From the NCBI GenBank assembly GCA_965153355.1, contig OZ231127.1, positions 63,302,001 to 63,366,000 on the forward strand: a stretch of 64,000 nt of DNA, in the 5' to 3' direction. Positions within the stretch are counted from its first letter, which is position 1, and each line of letters begins with the position of its first letter. The position numbers were made by a program, and so were the translations under genes. Of the stretch, positions 13,020-45,496 are shown in pieces. This stretch comes from Flaccisagitta enflata. Taxonomy: Eukaryota > Chaetognatha > Sagittoidea > Aphragmophora. Below the pieces are notes generated by a model. The model did not search any database. It saw only the letters and a list, made by a program, of their open reading frames with translations, and was not told where the DNA came from.

Positions 13020-13364
13020 TACCGTATTTCTTGTATATAGCGCCCCGGGCGCTTTTGAAATTTAAATGAAACATTGTTATTTATAACCTGCAACTAGCGC
13101 CCCCTATTTATCTATGTCTAAAAAATGTTTCATGAAATTTTCACTTATTGGCAATTTCTTTTAGAATTTGAATCAGTAAATGACTAAAAAAGAAAATATC
13201 TTAGTGTATTGCATTTTATTCTCATACAGTTTTAGCAAAAAAAAAATTTCTAATAAATTTCTGTAATTTTTGTCAAAAATAACTCTTATCATTAGCTCAT
13301 TTTTTCATGGAACAGGGGGGGGGGCGCTAATTAGAAGGGGGCGATAAATGCAAGAAATACAGTA
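13020..13364. mobile_element. MITE copy 1, terminal taccgtatttcttg, internal gcgccccgggcgc
   Basis: 345-bp element with inverted ends: taccgtatttcttg at the left and caagaaatacagta at the right. The subterminal motif tagcgccccgggcgctttt on the left faces gggggggcgctaattag on the right. The sister copy at 24085 shares both ends and the subterminal motifs. Non-coding and AT-rich inside. The TA at each edge fits a TA target, as in Tc1/mariner-type elements, but this is not proven. Confidence 0.8.
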
Positions 13365-13473
13365 TATCAAAATGCAAAAGGTGCAAAAGTGATTTTCTTT
13401 TTTCTTAGTTTGTCTATTGATTGCATAAATGGTTGGATTTCATTTTGTCAACCTGTATTTTGATCTGCCTTTC

Positions 13474-14560
<1,087 letters not shown>

Positions 14561-14563
14561 GGG

Positions 14564-14583
14564 AGAGAGAGAAGTGAGAGAGA

Positions 14584-14649
<66 letters not shown>
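14564..14649. repeat. (GA)n microsatellite
   Basis: GA dinucleotides with two agtgaga interruptions at the left. Confidence 0.95.
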
Positions 14650-14654
<5 letters not shown>

Positions 14655-14813
14655 CTTCCCTCCAACCGGAAGTAAGCCAAGGTTCAACGTCGCCGAGTTA
14701 CTCAAAAATTCACTTACGGAATAACTTATAGATCCACAGATCCAGTTACGAAATCACCATGAACCAGAAGATTTACCGACAAATTCATCTGCAAATCGGT
14801 TGACATCTGCATC

Positions 14814-14916
<103 letters not shown>

Positions 14917-15800
14917 CGAGTCAGCGGACTGTAGGGGGAGTGGACTGTAGTGTAGGGGGAGGGGGTAAAAGAGAAGAGATAAGAAATGGGGGAAGGAAAG
15001 CGAACAAATATGTTAGTATCCACAATTAAAGCGCCTTCAAAAACCCCGTTGCAATGCCCTAACAAAATTGGAAATGACGGTTTGGCCAACGAAGGAACAA
15101 GTTTCATGGGCGAGTTTCTTTACGGTCCCAAGAGAATCCTGTCTATCTGTCTCAAGAGACATTAAGCCAGGATACAAAACAACCAAAGAAGAGCAAGGAG
15201 ATGGCAGGCAAGCAATTTAAAGCCACCAACACCGACCGCGAAACGGGGAGAAAGAGAGAGAGAGAGAGAGAGAGAGACCCACGGGAAGCCTCGTACGCGA
15301 CATCAAATGAAGAGGTTGATGATGACAACGATTATGACGAGCTCGAATATAATGACAACGTTTGACAACCAGTATTTCTTTTATTTTTGGATACATCTGG
15401 TTCTACTCAAACTACAGCAACATGTTTTAGGTTTTTTTATTGAAAAAAGATTGAAGAGGCGCTTCGACCGTCTTCTTAGCTCACAGGTGGGTTTCTTTTT
15501 CCTTTTTTTTCCATGTCAGAAAATCCGGAGATGCGCGTGGGAACTGAAGGGGGAATAGGAGTAGGCGTGGAGAGCAACAGATAACCGGAACAAGGTCGAA
15601 ATATTCAGAAACTACACCGCAATTTTTTTTCTATCAAAAATGATACAGGATTCGATTTCACTCATGTGTCAGACGAGTCATGTGCATCAGAGGGAAAATT
15701 TATTTCAAGAAAGTTTATTCGTGCCCAGAATTCAAATCGTTTTTTCTTCAAATTCAATCTTCACACGGATGCTGTTTTCCTTTTGCTTCACTTTCTGCTT
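14917..15800. other. Unannotated DNA with a short (GA)n tract
   Basis: No gene recognised. A 30-base (GA)n run lies at 15249-15278, and 14931-15000 is G/A-rich. Confidence 0.4.
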
Positions 15801-15803
15801 TTC

Positions 15804-17810
<2,007 letters not shown>

Positions 17811-17814
17811 TGCA

Positions 17815-20579
<2,765 letters not shown>

Positions 20580-20583
20580 TGCA

Positions 20584-20997
20584 CTTACCATTGCTGTCTC
20601 CATTGTGGTCGTCATTGCACTCACCGTTGCGGTCTGCCTTTGTGCTCCCCGTTGTAGTCATTGTTGCACTTACCATTGCTGTCTCCATTGTGGTCGTCAT
20701 TGCACTCACCGTTGCGGTCTGCCTTTGTGATCGCCATTGTGGTCGTCATTGCACTTGCCATTGCGGTCGCCGTTGTAGTCGCCATGGCACTTGCCATTGC
20801 GGTCGCCATTGCACTTGCCATTGTGGTTGCCGTTGCACTTGCCATTGCGGTCGCCATTGCACTTTCCATTGTGGTTGCCGTTGGGGTCGCCATTGAACTT
20901 ACCGTCGTGGTCGTCATGGCACTCGCCATTGCGGTCGCCATTGCACTTGCCATTATGATCGCCTTTGCACTCGCCGTTGCAGTTGCCGTCGGCCGCC
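20584..20997. repeat. 24-bp minisatellite (gccattgcggtcgccattgc)
   Basis: About seventeen variants of a 24-base unit alternating ccattgcggtcg and ccattgcacttg, directly abutting the foldback element. The open Val/Ala-rich frame is a repeat effect. Confidence 0.85.
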
Positions 20998-21089
20998 TTC
21001 TTTCCGGCGGCGACACCTTTTTCGCCGTCGCGCTTTCACTAGTTTCCTTCCTTTGTTTTTCAGCCTCGTCTTTTCCCAACGGCGTGACG

Positions 21090-21190
<101 letters not shown>

Positions 21191-21407
21191 TTCTCTCTTT
21201 CCCATTTTATATGCGGGAGTCAACGGGAAAGTCGTGCGATACTTAAGTTTTATGTCTTTCATATTCGGTGGAACACATTTGCATCATTGTATTTAACGGT
21301 GGGTTGAGACTGAAAGGCGAAGCCCTGTCATAAAATGACGACTCTATTCAAGCGTTTGTTATCAAGTACAAGCCTTGAATTTACCTTTACCGCCTGCCAT
21401 CGAATCC

Positions 21408-21492
21408 CACTACTACCACCGCCACTACTGATACCCTCATGTCTCACCACTACCACCACTACCACCGCCACTACTGATACCCTCATGTCCAA
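21408..21492. repeat. 46-bp minisatellite, locus A
   Basis: About two units containing accaccactaccacc, gccactactgatacc and ctcatgtc. The same unit forms a longer array at 23049. Confidence 0.8.
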
Positions 21493-22135
21493 CCCATTGC
21501 ATACCGACTTCTGTAGTGACGCCATTTCCGGTATTCTCCATGGCAACGTAACGCCATTTTGGCGTCTATATGGCGTTATATGAGGCGTTATTATTGTTGT
21601 CATTGCTGTCACTTTTTTGTTCATCATTTTTAGACATTATGGATTTTTTGTGATCATTTGAAAAAAGAAAAACTAAAGATAGAAAAAATGTTATATAATA
21701 TATTCATCATTGATATTGAATTTTTTTTATTTTCATTTTTCATTTTTCATTGTTTATTTTTTATTTTTCACTTTTCGCTTTTCATTTTTTACTTTTTACT
21801 TTTCATTTTTCATTTTGTTCGCGTGTAGCGACTCTACCTCCAGTCGTGTCGGTCACGTAGTCGACAACGTCTGATCACATTTTTAAAATTATGACTTTTT
21901 ATAGTTTTTTATGGTATTTTAAGGTACTCTAGGGTATTTCAGGGTACTTTAAGGTACTTCAGGGTACTTTAGGGTATTTTAGTCATTTAAGGGTACTTTC
22001 AGATATCTTTGAGTACTTTTTGGTATTTTTGAGTATTTATGGGTATTTTTAGGTGATTTTGGGTAATTTTTGGTAATTTTGGGTATCATTGGGAATTTTT
22101 GGGCATTTTGGGTATTTTGGGTATTTTGTCAACTT
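21493..22135. repeat. AT-rich DNA ending in a degenerate 10-bp repeat (gggtatttta)
   Basis: From about 21890 to 22135 words such as ggtactttagggtatttt repeat with a period near ten, drifting to gggtatttttgg. From 21700 to 21810 there is a tttttcatttttc-type repeat. A gcgtgtagcgactctac motif at 21822 is probably a remnant of the (GTCY)n element hairpin. Confidence 0.6.
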
Positions 22136-22189
22136 TTTATTGGACACTCGTTATTGGTTCAGAATATAACTTTTTTTGGGACAGACGTT

Positions 22190-22285
22190 ACGTAGTATGA
22201 AGCTGTAGTATGAAGTTATGTAGTATGTAGTTATATAGTATGAAGTTATGTAGTATGAAGTTGTGTAATATGAAGTTGTGTAATT
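22190..22285. repeat. Short tandem repeat (gtagtatgaagttat)
   Basis: Five to six variants of a 15-16 base unit. Confidence 0.75.
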
Positions 22286-23048
22286 GTGTTGTAGCTTAGC
22301 ACGCGACTGTTGGCCTGTTGGGCTTGTTTACTTTTCACTTTTCTCTTTTCTTATTTCACTTTTCCTTTTCCATTTTTCTTTTTCCTTTTTTATTTTATTT
22401 TTTTCATTTTTTAAATTTTCATTTTTGATTTTTCATTTTTTTTATTACTTTTTGATTTTTTCCTATTTGATTTTTTCTCCTTTTCATTTTTTAACTTTTG
22501 ATTTTCGATATACTTTAATATTTAAGGTTTCATATTTAGATACTAGTTTTATATACTTTATTCTTTTATTTTTTAAAATTTTTATGCATTAGCATTTATT
22601 TATTCCTTTTATCAAGAATGTTTTGATAGAAAATGACCAAAGTTTTAAAAACATTAATCATTCTCCAACATGCTTAACATGAGATTAAATAACATCGACG
22701 TAACATGAATGCTGAAACGATTCTCTCGGTTTTGGTCTTAGTCTCATAGAGAAATAACTACAGAGATACAGTGAGACAGACAGACATTCAGACAGAAAGA
22801 CTGAAAGACAGAAAGACAGACAGACACAGACATTTCGTTTTATGTTTATTAACAAGCTTTAAATAGCTTTGAATAGCCTCAAATAGTTGTAAATAGCTTT
22901 TGTACGCTTTTTATAGCTTTTATAGACCGTAACGACCAGAAACGAAGTCGTAATATGCAAAAATCGTAACTATGGTGTCTTTGATGCTATTGGGGAATAG
23001 CAAAACGTGACTAAAAACGGGTTTCCGAATTTTCTACGCAATCCGTTG
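22286..23048. other. Unannotated T-rich DNA
   Basis: T-rich 22320-22600, a GACA-rich patch 22770-22830, then a short aaatagctttgaatagc repeat at 22855-22925. No gene recognised. Confidence 0.45.
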
Positions 23049-23205
23049 CTCATGTCTCACCACTACCACCACTACCACCGCCACTACTGATACCCTCATG
23101 TCTCACCACTACCACCACTACCACCGCCACTACTGATACCCTCATGTCTTACCACTACCACCACTACCACCGTCACTACTGATACCCTCAGGTCCCACCA
23201 CTATC
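23049..23205. repeat. 46-bp minisatellite, locus B
   Basis: Between three and four units with the same sequence as at 21408, differing by single bases in the last unit. Confidence 0.85.
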
Positions 23206-23509
23206 ACCACAATCATCACCCACCATTCATTTTTTCAACTCACTGCTTCCACGGTGGCTGCCGAGGGCGCTGAGCCTATTTGTCGACTTTTCTGCCTCAA
23301 GCTCTCCCATTTCGCTGATGGCCTCGTCTTCCAAACCATCTGAAATAATTCCAATCATATGTAATTTTCTATTTGTCCCGTTATCGCTTTGTCACTGTCT
23401 TTTTTCGGTCTTCATCTGTCGCTGTCTATGCGTTGCTTGGCGGTTTTCTTTGGCACCGCCAGTTCCTATCTGATATGCCTTTGTCGATGAGTCATTGCAT
23501 TTCTTTGTG

Positions 23510-23565
23510 TCAGCGTGTCTGTCTGTCGGTCTGTCTGTCTAGTGTTTGTCCCTGGCTTTCTCTCC

Positions 23566-23606
<41 letters not shown>
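23510..23606. repeat. (GTCT)n then (CT)n
   Basis: GTCT repeats 23515-23542, then CT dinucleotides 23572-23606. Confidence 0.85.
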
Positions 23607-23610
<4 letters not shown>

Positions 23611-23724
23611 TCTTTTTTCATCCTCCATGTGGTTGAAGCCGTCAAAATCCCCGGCAAATGTCATCAAATCCTTTTTCGTGATCTCCGCGTTTTGGCTGTA
23701 GTTGAAAACTTGCGAGGACCGAAG

Positions 23725-23880
23725 GAACAGGAGATCGAGGGAATTGGGAGCTCGCGAGGATATGGATTGGGGGATCAGGAGATCGCGGGGATTGGGAGAT
23801 CGCGAGTTTACGGATCGGGGGATCAGGAGATCGCGAGGATTGGCAGATTGATAGAATCAAGATTGACAGATCGATAGGGT
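23725..23880. repeat. Degenerate minisatellite (gatcgcgaggattgggga)
   Basis: Variants of ggagatcgcgaggattgg recur five to six times with insertions. Confidence 0.65.
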
Positions 23881-24084
23881 TGGTATAACGTCAGATCGAG
23901 AGGAAAGGGGGGGGGGGTATGGAAGCTGGGGTGCTGCAGTTTGCGAGGTTAGCTAGGGACTTGAACTCTCGAGGATATGTCGCGTCGTGGATTGCTGTGG
24001 ATAGTATCATGACAAAGTGAAGCTTTTGATAGTGTGATAAATGGATGAACTCGGATAAACTGCTTTCGAGATGAAAATTAGATA

Positions 24085-24432
24085 TACCGTATTTTCTCTA
24101 ATTAGCGCCCCGGGCGCTTTTTAAATTAAAAAAAATATGTTGTTTTTTTAGCCTCCAATTAGCGCCCCCTTTTGAATTGTAAGCACTTCTTGTAATATGT
24201 AATTTACGATAAATGCTACTTAAAATATAAAAAATATAGGATTGAATGTATCAAAATAACATTTCTTACTTGTTTTTTATTCAAGCCTTAAAAAATACAC
24301 TGAAATATCCAAATTCTTCCACTTTTGAAGAATATTTGCTTCTTCATCTTCCCTCAAATTATTATTTTAGAGAGCACAAACAAGGGGGGGGCGTTAATTG
24401 GAGGGGGGGCGATAAATGGAGAAAATACGGTA
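24085..24432. mobile_element. MITE copy 2, terminal taccgtattttctc, internal gcgccccgggcgc
   Basis: 348-bp element with perfect 14-base inverted ends (taccgtattttctc and gagaaaatacggta). The subterminal attagcgccccgggcgc is mirrored by ggggggcgttaattgg. It shares end and subterminal motifs with the copy at 13020 but little interior sequence, as expected for an old MITE family. The ends are better preserved than in copy 1. No coding capacity. Confidence 0.85.
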
Positions 24433-25119
<687 letters not shown>

Positions 25120-25307
25120 CTGTCGTCTTTCCGCGCTCCCTTGTCATTTTTCTTCTCTTACTCGCGGGTTTTGACACTTCTGGCGTTAATCAGTCTTTGG
25201 TCCTTTTCCAGTCAGTTAGTTCATGATGCTGTCTTGTCTTTCTCCTTGTTCTTGGGAACTGGATTATGTTGAAAGATGGGTAGAAGAAAGATGTTAAGAA
25301 ATCGAGA

Positions 25308-25311
25308 TGAG

Positions 25312-25354
<43 letters not shown>

Positions 25355-25617
25355 GAAGGAAGAAAGGAGGAGAAGAAAGAAGAAGAAAGAAAGAGAAGAG
25401 AAGAGAAAGAAAGAAAGAAAGAAAAAGCAGAAGAAAGAAAGAAGGTGAGCCAGAAAGAAAGAAAGAAAGTGAGCCAGAAAGAAAGAAAGAAAGTGAGCCA
25501 GAAAGAAAGAAAGAAAGTGAGCCAGAAAGAAAGAAAAAATAAAGAAACAAACAAACAAACAAAGAAACAAAGAAAGAAGGAAAGAAAGAAAGAAAGAAAG
25601 AAAGCAAGCAAGCAAGC

Positions 25618-25653
<36 letters not shown>

Positions 25654-25657
25654 AAAA

Positions 25658-25705
<48 letters not shown>

Positions 25706-25709
25706 AGGA

Positions 25710-25801
<92 letters not shown>

Positions 25802-25862
25802 AAAAATGAAAGAAAGAAAAAACAGAGGGGAAAAAAATTGAAAAAAGAAAAGAAAAAAAAAG
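25308..25862. repeat. (GAAA)n tetranucleotide tract
   Basis: About 550 bases of plus-strand purine with GAAA units and a higher-order repeat aaagtgagccagaaag at 25440-25530, plus short caaa and gcaa runs. It is the strand complement of the (TTTC)n tract at 1807. Confidence 0.95.
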
Positions 25863-25929
25863 AAAATTGAATGGAGAGAGAGAAGGGAGATTGTAGCAAA
25901 TGGAGTGAAGCCATTTGATGAGATTTTCA

Positions 25930-26290
25930 TATCCATTTCGGGATGAAAGAGAAGAGCCGCGTGCTCCATTATTCCTCGAGGGGCACAACACACATGCTGT
26001 GTAATGTCATTTGGATTACTTCATAATGACTAAAACGAAGCATAACAGCGCGCGCCATTTTTTTCTCCGAGTGCCACAACACTCATTTGGATGAGTTTTT
26101 AGTGAATGAAAAGTAGCAAGCGTGACGCGCATCGGAATTCCCCAAGGGGCACAAAACTCGGGCAACATCATCAATATTTTGAATTGATTTTGACGCAGCA
26201 CGAGCGTCGTTATACCATTTTTTTCTCGCAGGGGGACAAGAGGCATACGCCACACCACTTCAATATCATTTATTGCCGTATACGCCATAT
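25930..26290. repeat. Degenerate repeat units with ccatttttttctc and ggggcacaa motifs
   Basis: Three or four irregular copies of a roughly 90-base unit carrying cattcctcgaggggcacaac-like and gcgcgccatttttttctcc-like pieces (near 25970, 26050, 26140, 26215). Confidence 0.5.
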
Positions 26291-26441
26291 CTTATCAAGG
26301 AGGTGAACAATCATATCATTACTTTCATAACACTGTTTTACACATTTCTCTCAAGGGTCTCATCGCCTTAGAGCGTGACTCTCATACAGCTGGGCCCCCC
26401 GTTTGGACCCTTGCTACACTTACTGATTGTTCTTATCTAAG

Positions 26442-26553
<112 letters not shown>

Positions 26554-26774
26554 CTATTTTCTCCTTCTTTATCCCAGGCGGATCTTTCCTTATCCTTTTC
26601 GTCTTTTTTAGTTTGTCGGCGGTTGGGCAATGGGGCAAGAAATAGAGCCCAAAACCGACAGAAGCCGCAAAACAGGCAGGAAAAACCGTTTTGCTATATT
26701 TTGAGATCCAGAGAAGAAAAGCCTTTGGTTGCAGGCTGGCGGCAGCAGCGGCTATTGTGGCGTTGATGGCAGCA

Positions 26775-27050
26775 GCAGCGACGGTGGTGATGGTGGTGGT
26801 GGTGGTGGTGGTGGTGGTGGTGGTGGTGGTGGTGGTGGTGGTGGTGGTGGTGGTGGTGGTGGTGGTGGTGGTGGTGGGTGCGGTGATGGTGGTGGGTGCG
26901 GTGGTGGTGATGGCTGCGGTGGTGGCAGCTGCGGTTGTGGTGGCGGCAGCTGCGGTTGTAGTGGTGGCTGTGGCTGTGGTGGTGGCTGTCGTACTGGTGG
27001 TGGTGGCACTGGCGGTTGTTTTTGTATCGGCGTTGTGGTGGTGGTGGCTA
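26775..27050. repeat. (GGT)n trinucleotide tract
   Basis: Pure GGT triplets 26785-26876, then interrupted by gatggtggtgggtgc and ggctgcggt units to about 27050. Poly-Gly, poly-Val and minus-strand poly-Pro/Thr frames are artefacts. Confidence 0.9.
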
Positions 27051-27210
27051 AACCGTAGACCGCAAAAAGCGACGGCAACGGATATTTTTAGGACACGCAT
27101 GAAATATGACTGTAGTGCAGCGTGTTGAATTAACCCTTTCTTTTTTTTTTTTCTTTCTGGACTATCGAAACTGAACCTAGGAAGTTAGCAATGGAGATGG
27201 AAGGAAACTG

Positions 27211-27256
<46 letters not shown>

Positions 27257-27264
27257 GGACAGAA

Positions 27265-27295
<31 letters not shown>

Positions 27296-27325
27296 GAGAC
27301 AGACAGACAGACAGATAGACAGAGG
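27211..27325. repeat. (GA)n then (GACA)n
   Basis: GA dinucleotides to 27255, then GACA tetranucleotides, the complement arrangement of the (GTCT)(CT) tracts elsewhere. Confidence 0.95.
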
Positions 27326-27664
27326 GAAAAATAAAATGATAAATAGAAAAAAGAAATTGATTTTGCTCTGCTCTTTGCAAAGCGGAAAAACCAATTCGTA
27401 AGTGAAAATGGGATATTTCTTTTTGAAAAGACGACGTTTCTGTTTTGAAGTTCATGTCAAATGTTGACTTCTTAGTCACGTCATCGTGTCGCTGATTGTC
27501 GGTTCGTTGGTCCGTCTGATGATGATTTGCATAACAAGAGTCCTGGCCGATCTAGCGTTTGGCAATTACTTTTTTTTCTTGGCTGACCTCGTCCTGCCCA
27601 ACCAGCATGCCGCAGTTCTTCGCCTGTAAACCCTAAACCATCAAGTCTTGCTTGTTTGAATTTT

Positions 27665-28065
27665 GACAGCTTTACTATATCCCACCCATACCCAACTTTC
27701 TCTTGTCCTTTCTTTTCCATCTCCCACCCATGCCCAACTTTCGCTTGTCCTTATCTTTACCATTTCCCACCCATACCCAACTTTCTCTTGTCTTTATCCT
27801 TACCACCTCCCACCCATACGCAACTCTCTCTTGTCTTTATCTTTACCATCTCCCACCCATACCCAACTTTCTCTTGTGTTTATCTTAACCATCTCCCACC
27901 CATGCCCAACTTTCTCTTGTCCTTATCTTTACCATCTCCCACCCATGTTCAACTTTCTGTTGTCTTTATCTTTACCATCTCCCACCCATGCCCAACTTTC
28001 TCTTGTCTTTATCATAACCATCTTTCAACCATGCCCAACTTTCTGTTGTCCTAATCTTTGCCATC
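27665..28065. repeat. About 44-bp minisatellite (cccacccatacccaactttc)
   Basis: Nine tandem units each with a cccacccatRcccaactttc core and tcttgtctttatctt. Units differ by up to six bases and the first and last are the most diverged. Confidence 0.9.
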
Positions 28066-28525
28066 TTCCATTCTCTCTTCCTTTCCTCGGCGTCACTATA
28101 AAAGCCAATTTCTTTTCAAGGCTCATTCAATTTCAAAAGTTTCGGAAATGAAAAACGGAATTTTGAATTTGGCAAAAATCACTTGTGTCTTCTGCCAGAT
28201 CTTTGATGTTTCCAAACCAAGTATCTTTGTCAATTTCGGATAGATTTACGCTCTACTATGTTCAGCTCATCGTTTGTCGGTCTGCTTGCCCGCAACAATC
28301 CTGTTTTTCTTTGTCGTTGTAACTTGTAACTCATCAACTTTCCCTTTCGCTTGATACTGCTCGGGCACTGGGCAGCCTTGCAAGGGGCCTTGGTTATGCT
28401 CGTATGATGTTCTGTCACTGTCAGTTTCTACCCCATGGCATCCTCGCACGCCTCAAAACCCGTACCTCTGTTCACAATTTTTGACTGTTCGTATGTTCGT
28501 CTGCCTGTTTCCTCTTTTATTTGCT
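28066..28525. other. Unannotated DNA
   Basis: No gene or repeat recognised. Confidence 0.4.
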
Positions 28526-28526
28526 C

Positions 28527-28529
<3 letters not shown>

Positions 28530-28600
<71 letters not shown>
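28530..28600. repeat. (GTCT)n then (CT)n
   Basis: Six GTCT units followed by about 42 bases of CT dinucleotides. Confidence 0.9.
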
Positions 28601-28602
<2 letters not shown>

Positions 28603-28823
28603 TTTTTCCGCCCTGGAAATCAACCTCTATTCAAATCGAGTTCACAATCCTAATCGTATTTCTAATTTTTTCTCTTTTCTTTTTTCTTTTCTCCGTTGGC
28701 AGGGAATTCAACATGTGATGAGGGCGTCGTGTTTGTCATCCTCCCTTTTTGTCCTTCATTCCCGCTGTCATCCCCTCTTCTAAGGAAAAAGTATCTTTAT
28801 ATCAACTTGTGTGCAACTAAATA

Positions 28824-42210
<13,387 letters not shown>

Positions 42211-43700
42211 TTTGTGATTGACTCGCACACGTGACTGATTATCGATTCTCTTTCTCTCCAGAGAGAGAATATTGGCTGTATGCTAGAATTGTTGTTGTTA
42301 GTTTTTACTTCTTTTAAAGATGTTACTGATCTTCATGGGACTGGCAGATTTTCATTTAGGTTATCTTTTTTTCTTTATTTCTACATGCACCATGACTTAG
42401 TCATTACTTCTCCATCATTTCACATCAAAATTCCAATTTAAGATTCTTTTGGAGGTCTTTTGAATGATGAGTTCATATTTGTCTATTGGAAATTCTATTT
42501 CAGTTTGATCAAAAGGTTTTGTTTACATTAACTACCCTATCACACAAAACTGCCCGTTGGTCGTTCATTGCTTCAAAAAAATCTGCATTCCATTGCTCTC
42601 CTTTATTCCTACTGTGCATCTTACCCAATCATTATTGATTCCCCTTTTTCGCGCACTCACGCATAAAACGAAGATATTTTTCCGAGGATTAAGAAGAGCG
42701 CTCGTCGTTTTATTTACAAAACAAGGGTCTTAACACAGTTTGTTTTATTTCATAACACAGACTGTGCTTAGCACATATGAAAAGGACTGTGCTTATCGGT
42801 TTCCCCTCGGATTGAGTTCTCCCGCATCTTTTCTTCCGAATTCTGAACTTACAAACAGACTGACACGATATATATCTGAGGGACTTTCGGCCAGAAATGT
42901 CGTAAACATTTGTGAATATTGGTTAAACAGGTAACAATCATTTGAATGATTAGTTCATATTTGTCTATTGGAAATTCTATTTCTATTTCTAAAGGGTGTT
43001 TTTTTTTTCATATTCTGTTTTATGGAAAACTAGGAGCGGTGCGTGTATCAAGTAGTCAGCGAGGGTTCACAAGGCCCTCTGCCATTTATTTCAGTGTGGG
43101 TATAGTGAGGGATATTGTTCCATCTATCATACAGACAGACCACCAGAACAAAAAAGAAAGGAAGAAGAGGCAGTTGCACCTTCCATGTTTATAACCCATT
43201 TGGTACAAATAACGGGTCACGTCTTTGGGTTTTATGGACTACAGAAAATAGATCCATTCCTTCACCTTGTGATAACGACTTTTTACGCCACATTCAAATG
43301 CTAACGTCAGTCGACTACATTTTTATACCAAAAAAAAAAAAAAAAGAAAAAAAAATGTCAATTTTTCATTTCTTATCCTCGTCGTAAAAAAGTTTGCGGG
43401 TCGCGTCGAGGGAAAGACTTTTTACGGGTTTATTATGCAGTTTTACAGTTAAGCCCCGTTGCCTTCCCAGTGTATATTCTTTAATCTTTACCCATGTCAT
43501 TCTAACACCGTTGCTGAAACGCTTTAACCCCTTTATTCTTTCAAAGAGTGTATTTTCTCAACCCCTTCCTCTTACCTTCCAGGTGTGGAATTCAAATTTT
43601 AAGCACTAAGTCTTTATACAGTGGGAGGATTTAAACTAATACCTACAGCCACGGGAGATGCGAGAATTTTCAATGCGAGGGTTTGTTAACCGTTGAAAAA
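42211..43700 (+). other. Receptor 3' flank
   Basis: Presumably contains the 3' UTR; no AATAAA signal could be picked with confidence. A block of about 40 bases (ttagttcatatttgtctatt, ggaaattctattt) occurs twice, at about 42467 and 42946. An A15 run lies at 43330. No further gene recognised. Confidence 0.4.
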
Positions 43701-43729
43701 AGATTCATTAAAACACGAGTCGGTGGCCG

Positions 43730-44140
43730 TAGACGGTGCCAATATTCTTAGTATACAATACCAACCAGCAATCTGTATGGTGCCAATATTCTTAGTATAC
43801 AGTACTAATCAGCAATCTGTATGGTGCCAATATATATTTTGTCTATCAGAAATCTAGATGGTGCCGTTCACATATTTGGATGGTGCCAATCACATACCTA
43901 GATGGTGTCAATCACATATCTGGATGGTGCCAATCACATATCTGGATGGTGCCAATCACATATCTAGATGGTGCAAATTACATTTATCTAGATGGTACCA
44001 ATCACGCATCTAGATAGTGCAAATCACATATTTAGATGGCACCAATCACAAATGACTAGATGGTGCCAATTACAGATCTAGATGGTGCCAATCACATATC
44101 TAGATGGTAGCAATCACAGATCTAGATGGTGCCAACCGCG
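43730..44140. repeat. 22-bp minisatellite (gatggtgccaatcacatatcta) preceded by 44-bp units
   Basis: About twelve degenerate 22-base units with core gatggtgccaatcacat at 43860-44135. In front are two to three 44-base units with tgccaatattcttagtata. Confidence 0.85.
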
Positions 44141-45070
44141 CCTCTGGCTCCGGAAAAACAATTTTCACTAAATGAAAAAAAACGAGAAAAATAATACTCC
44201 AATATATCAAGGATTGATACTCCACAAACTTTCTTACAAGGAGACCCAAATGACAATGAAATAGCATCATAAAATACCATCCGCACGCTGGTATGGCAAT
44301 TAAAAATCTATGAACAATATCTCATAAAGCGTGAAAAATCGAAATGGAATTAAACAGAAATACAGTTACACCACGCTATAATGGGCTCAAGAGCAATTCA
44401 TCGGCAATTTAAGTTTTAATGAATTGACGCCAGCCCCGACCCCTTTGATATTAACAGTTTTGTAGTGAAAACTAGAGAAAAGTCTTTGATAATCCACTAT
44501 CACCTTATAATTTCATTGTCCCGTCTCCCTCCCCATGGCACCACCGTTATCATTGCTATAGGTAGTGAATTCCCGAGCACGAACATAAAGGGAAAAAAAA
44601 TTAGTCGAAACCAGCCCCTACCCCTATCTTTAACCGTGTATGTGCATGTGTTAGATAATGCCTCATTTGTGACTGTAGACCTAAAATGGAAAACAGAGGT
44701 GAGATATATATCATCAGCAATGATGGTGATTTTTATATTACGTTGTGAAATGGTGAAAATTGCAACTTCTCACTGCACATTACGAACATGCGCTGGAAAT
44801 GATGCATAAATGCTAGAAGCTTTCTCTTTTCATTTTTTTCATCTTTTCTGGACTTTAGTATGATTCTTTTACAATAGAGCATTGCCCAAAATGATGATGG
44901 TACCATGAGACCTTTTTTTCTTAAGTCACAAGGTGAATAGATAGGACAGATTTCTACTTCCAACAGCACAGAGTTCACCACTTTCACCAGATTAGCTCCG
45001 TTCACCGTTATCACCAGTTTTGCTCCGCTACTGAAGTGTCATCAACTGAAGAGCCAACCACCGTTATCAT
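44141..45070. other. Unannotated DNA
   Basis: Ordinary complexity. Short accgttatcaccag-like repetition at 44960-45070. No gene recognised. Confidence 0.4.
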
Positions 45071-45072
45071 CC

Positions 45073-45172
45073 TTTTTAGATGCGTCCTCGCATTTCTATA
45101 AGAGGGTCTGTCCGTCCGTCCGTCCGTCCGTCCGTTCGTCCGTCCGTCCGTCCGTCCGTCCGTCCGTTACGC
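45073..45172 (+). mobile_element. Helentron-like (GTCY)n element with long GTCC core
   Basis: Hairpin-like start tagatgcgtcctcgcatttc, then tataagagggtctg and about fourteen GTCC units. The 3' end block is not evident, so it is truncated. Confidence 0.6.
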
Positions 45173-45496
45173 CTCCATGAAAATCGCAGTTTTTGGCACT
45201 TTTCAGCCGCGAGGATATCATGTATCAAGTCGTTAGGATATTTTGAGAGCCTCATTCGATACTATGTCTTCATCTGTCTGTCCGTCCAAGTCTAGCGCCA
45301 AAGTCAATACACGCAGAGATACAGTCAGGACACATCGTTGCCTGATCGGGTTTGTTTCTCATACACGAGCTTCTTCTGCCATAACCACTGCAACAACGAT
45401 GCTTCTATCACAACTGCACCCACCCACAATTGCGCTGAGCTCTTAACCACCACCACCCATGCATCTCTTGCCATCTTCACTTTGGGCATTCTCCTT

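Noticed and set aside
26691-27128. Gly-rich or Pro-rich structural protein across the GGT tract
   Set aside because: Trinucleotide repeat gives poly-Gly, poly-Val, poly-Trp and poly-Pro frames; ends are not coding-like.
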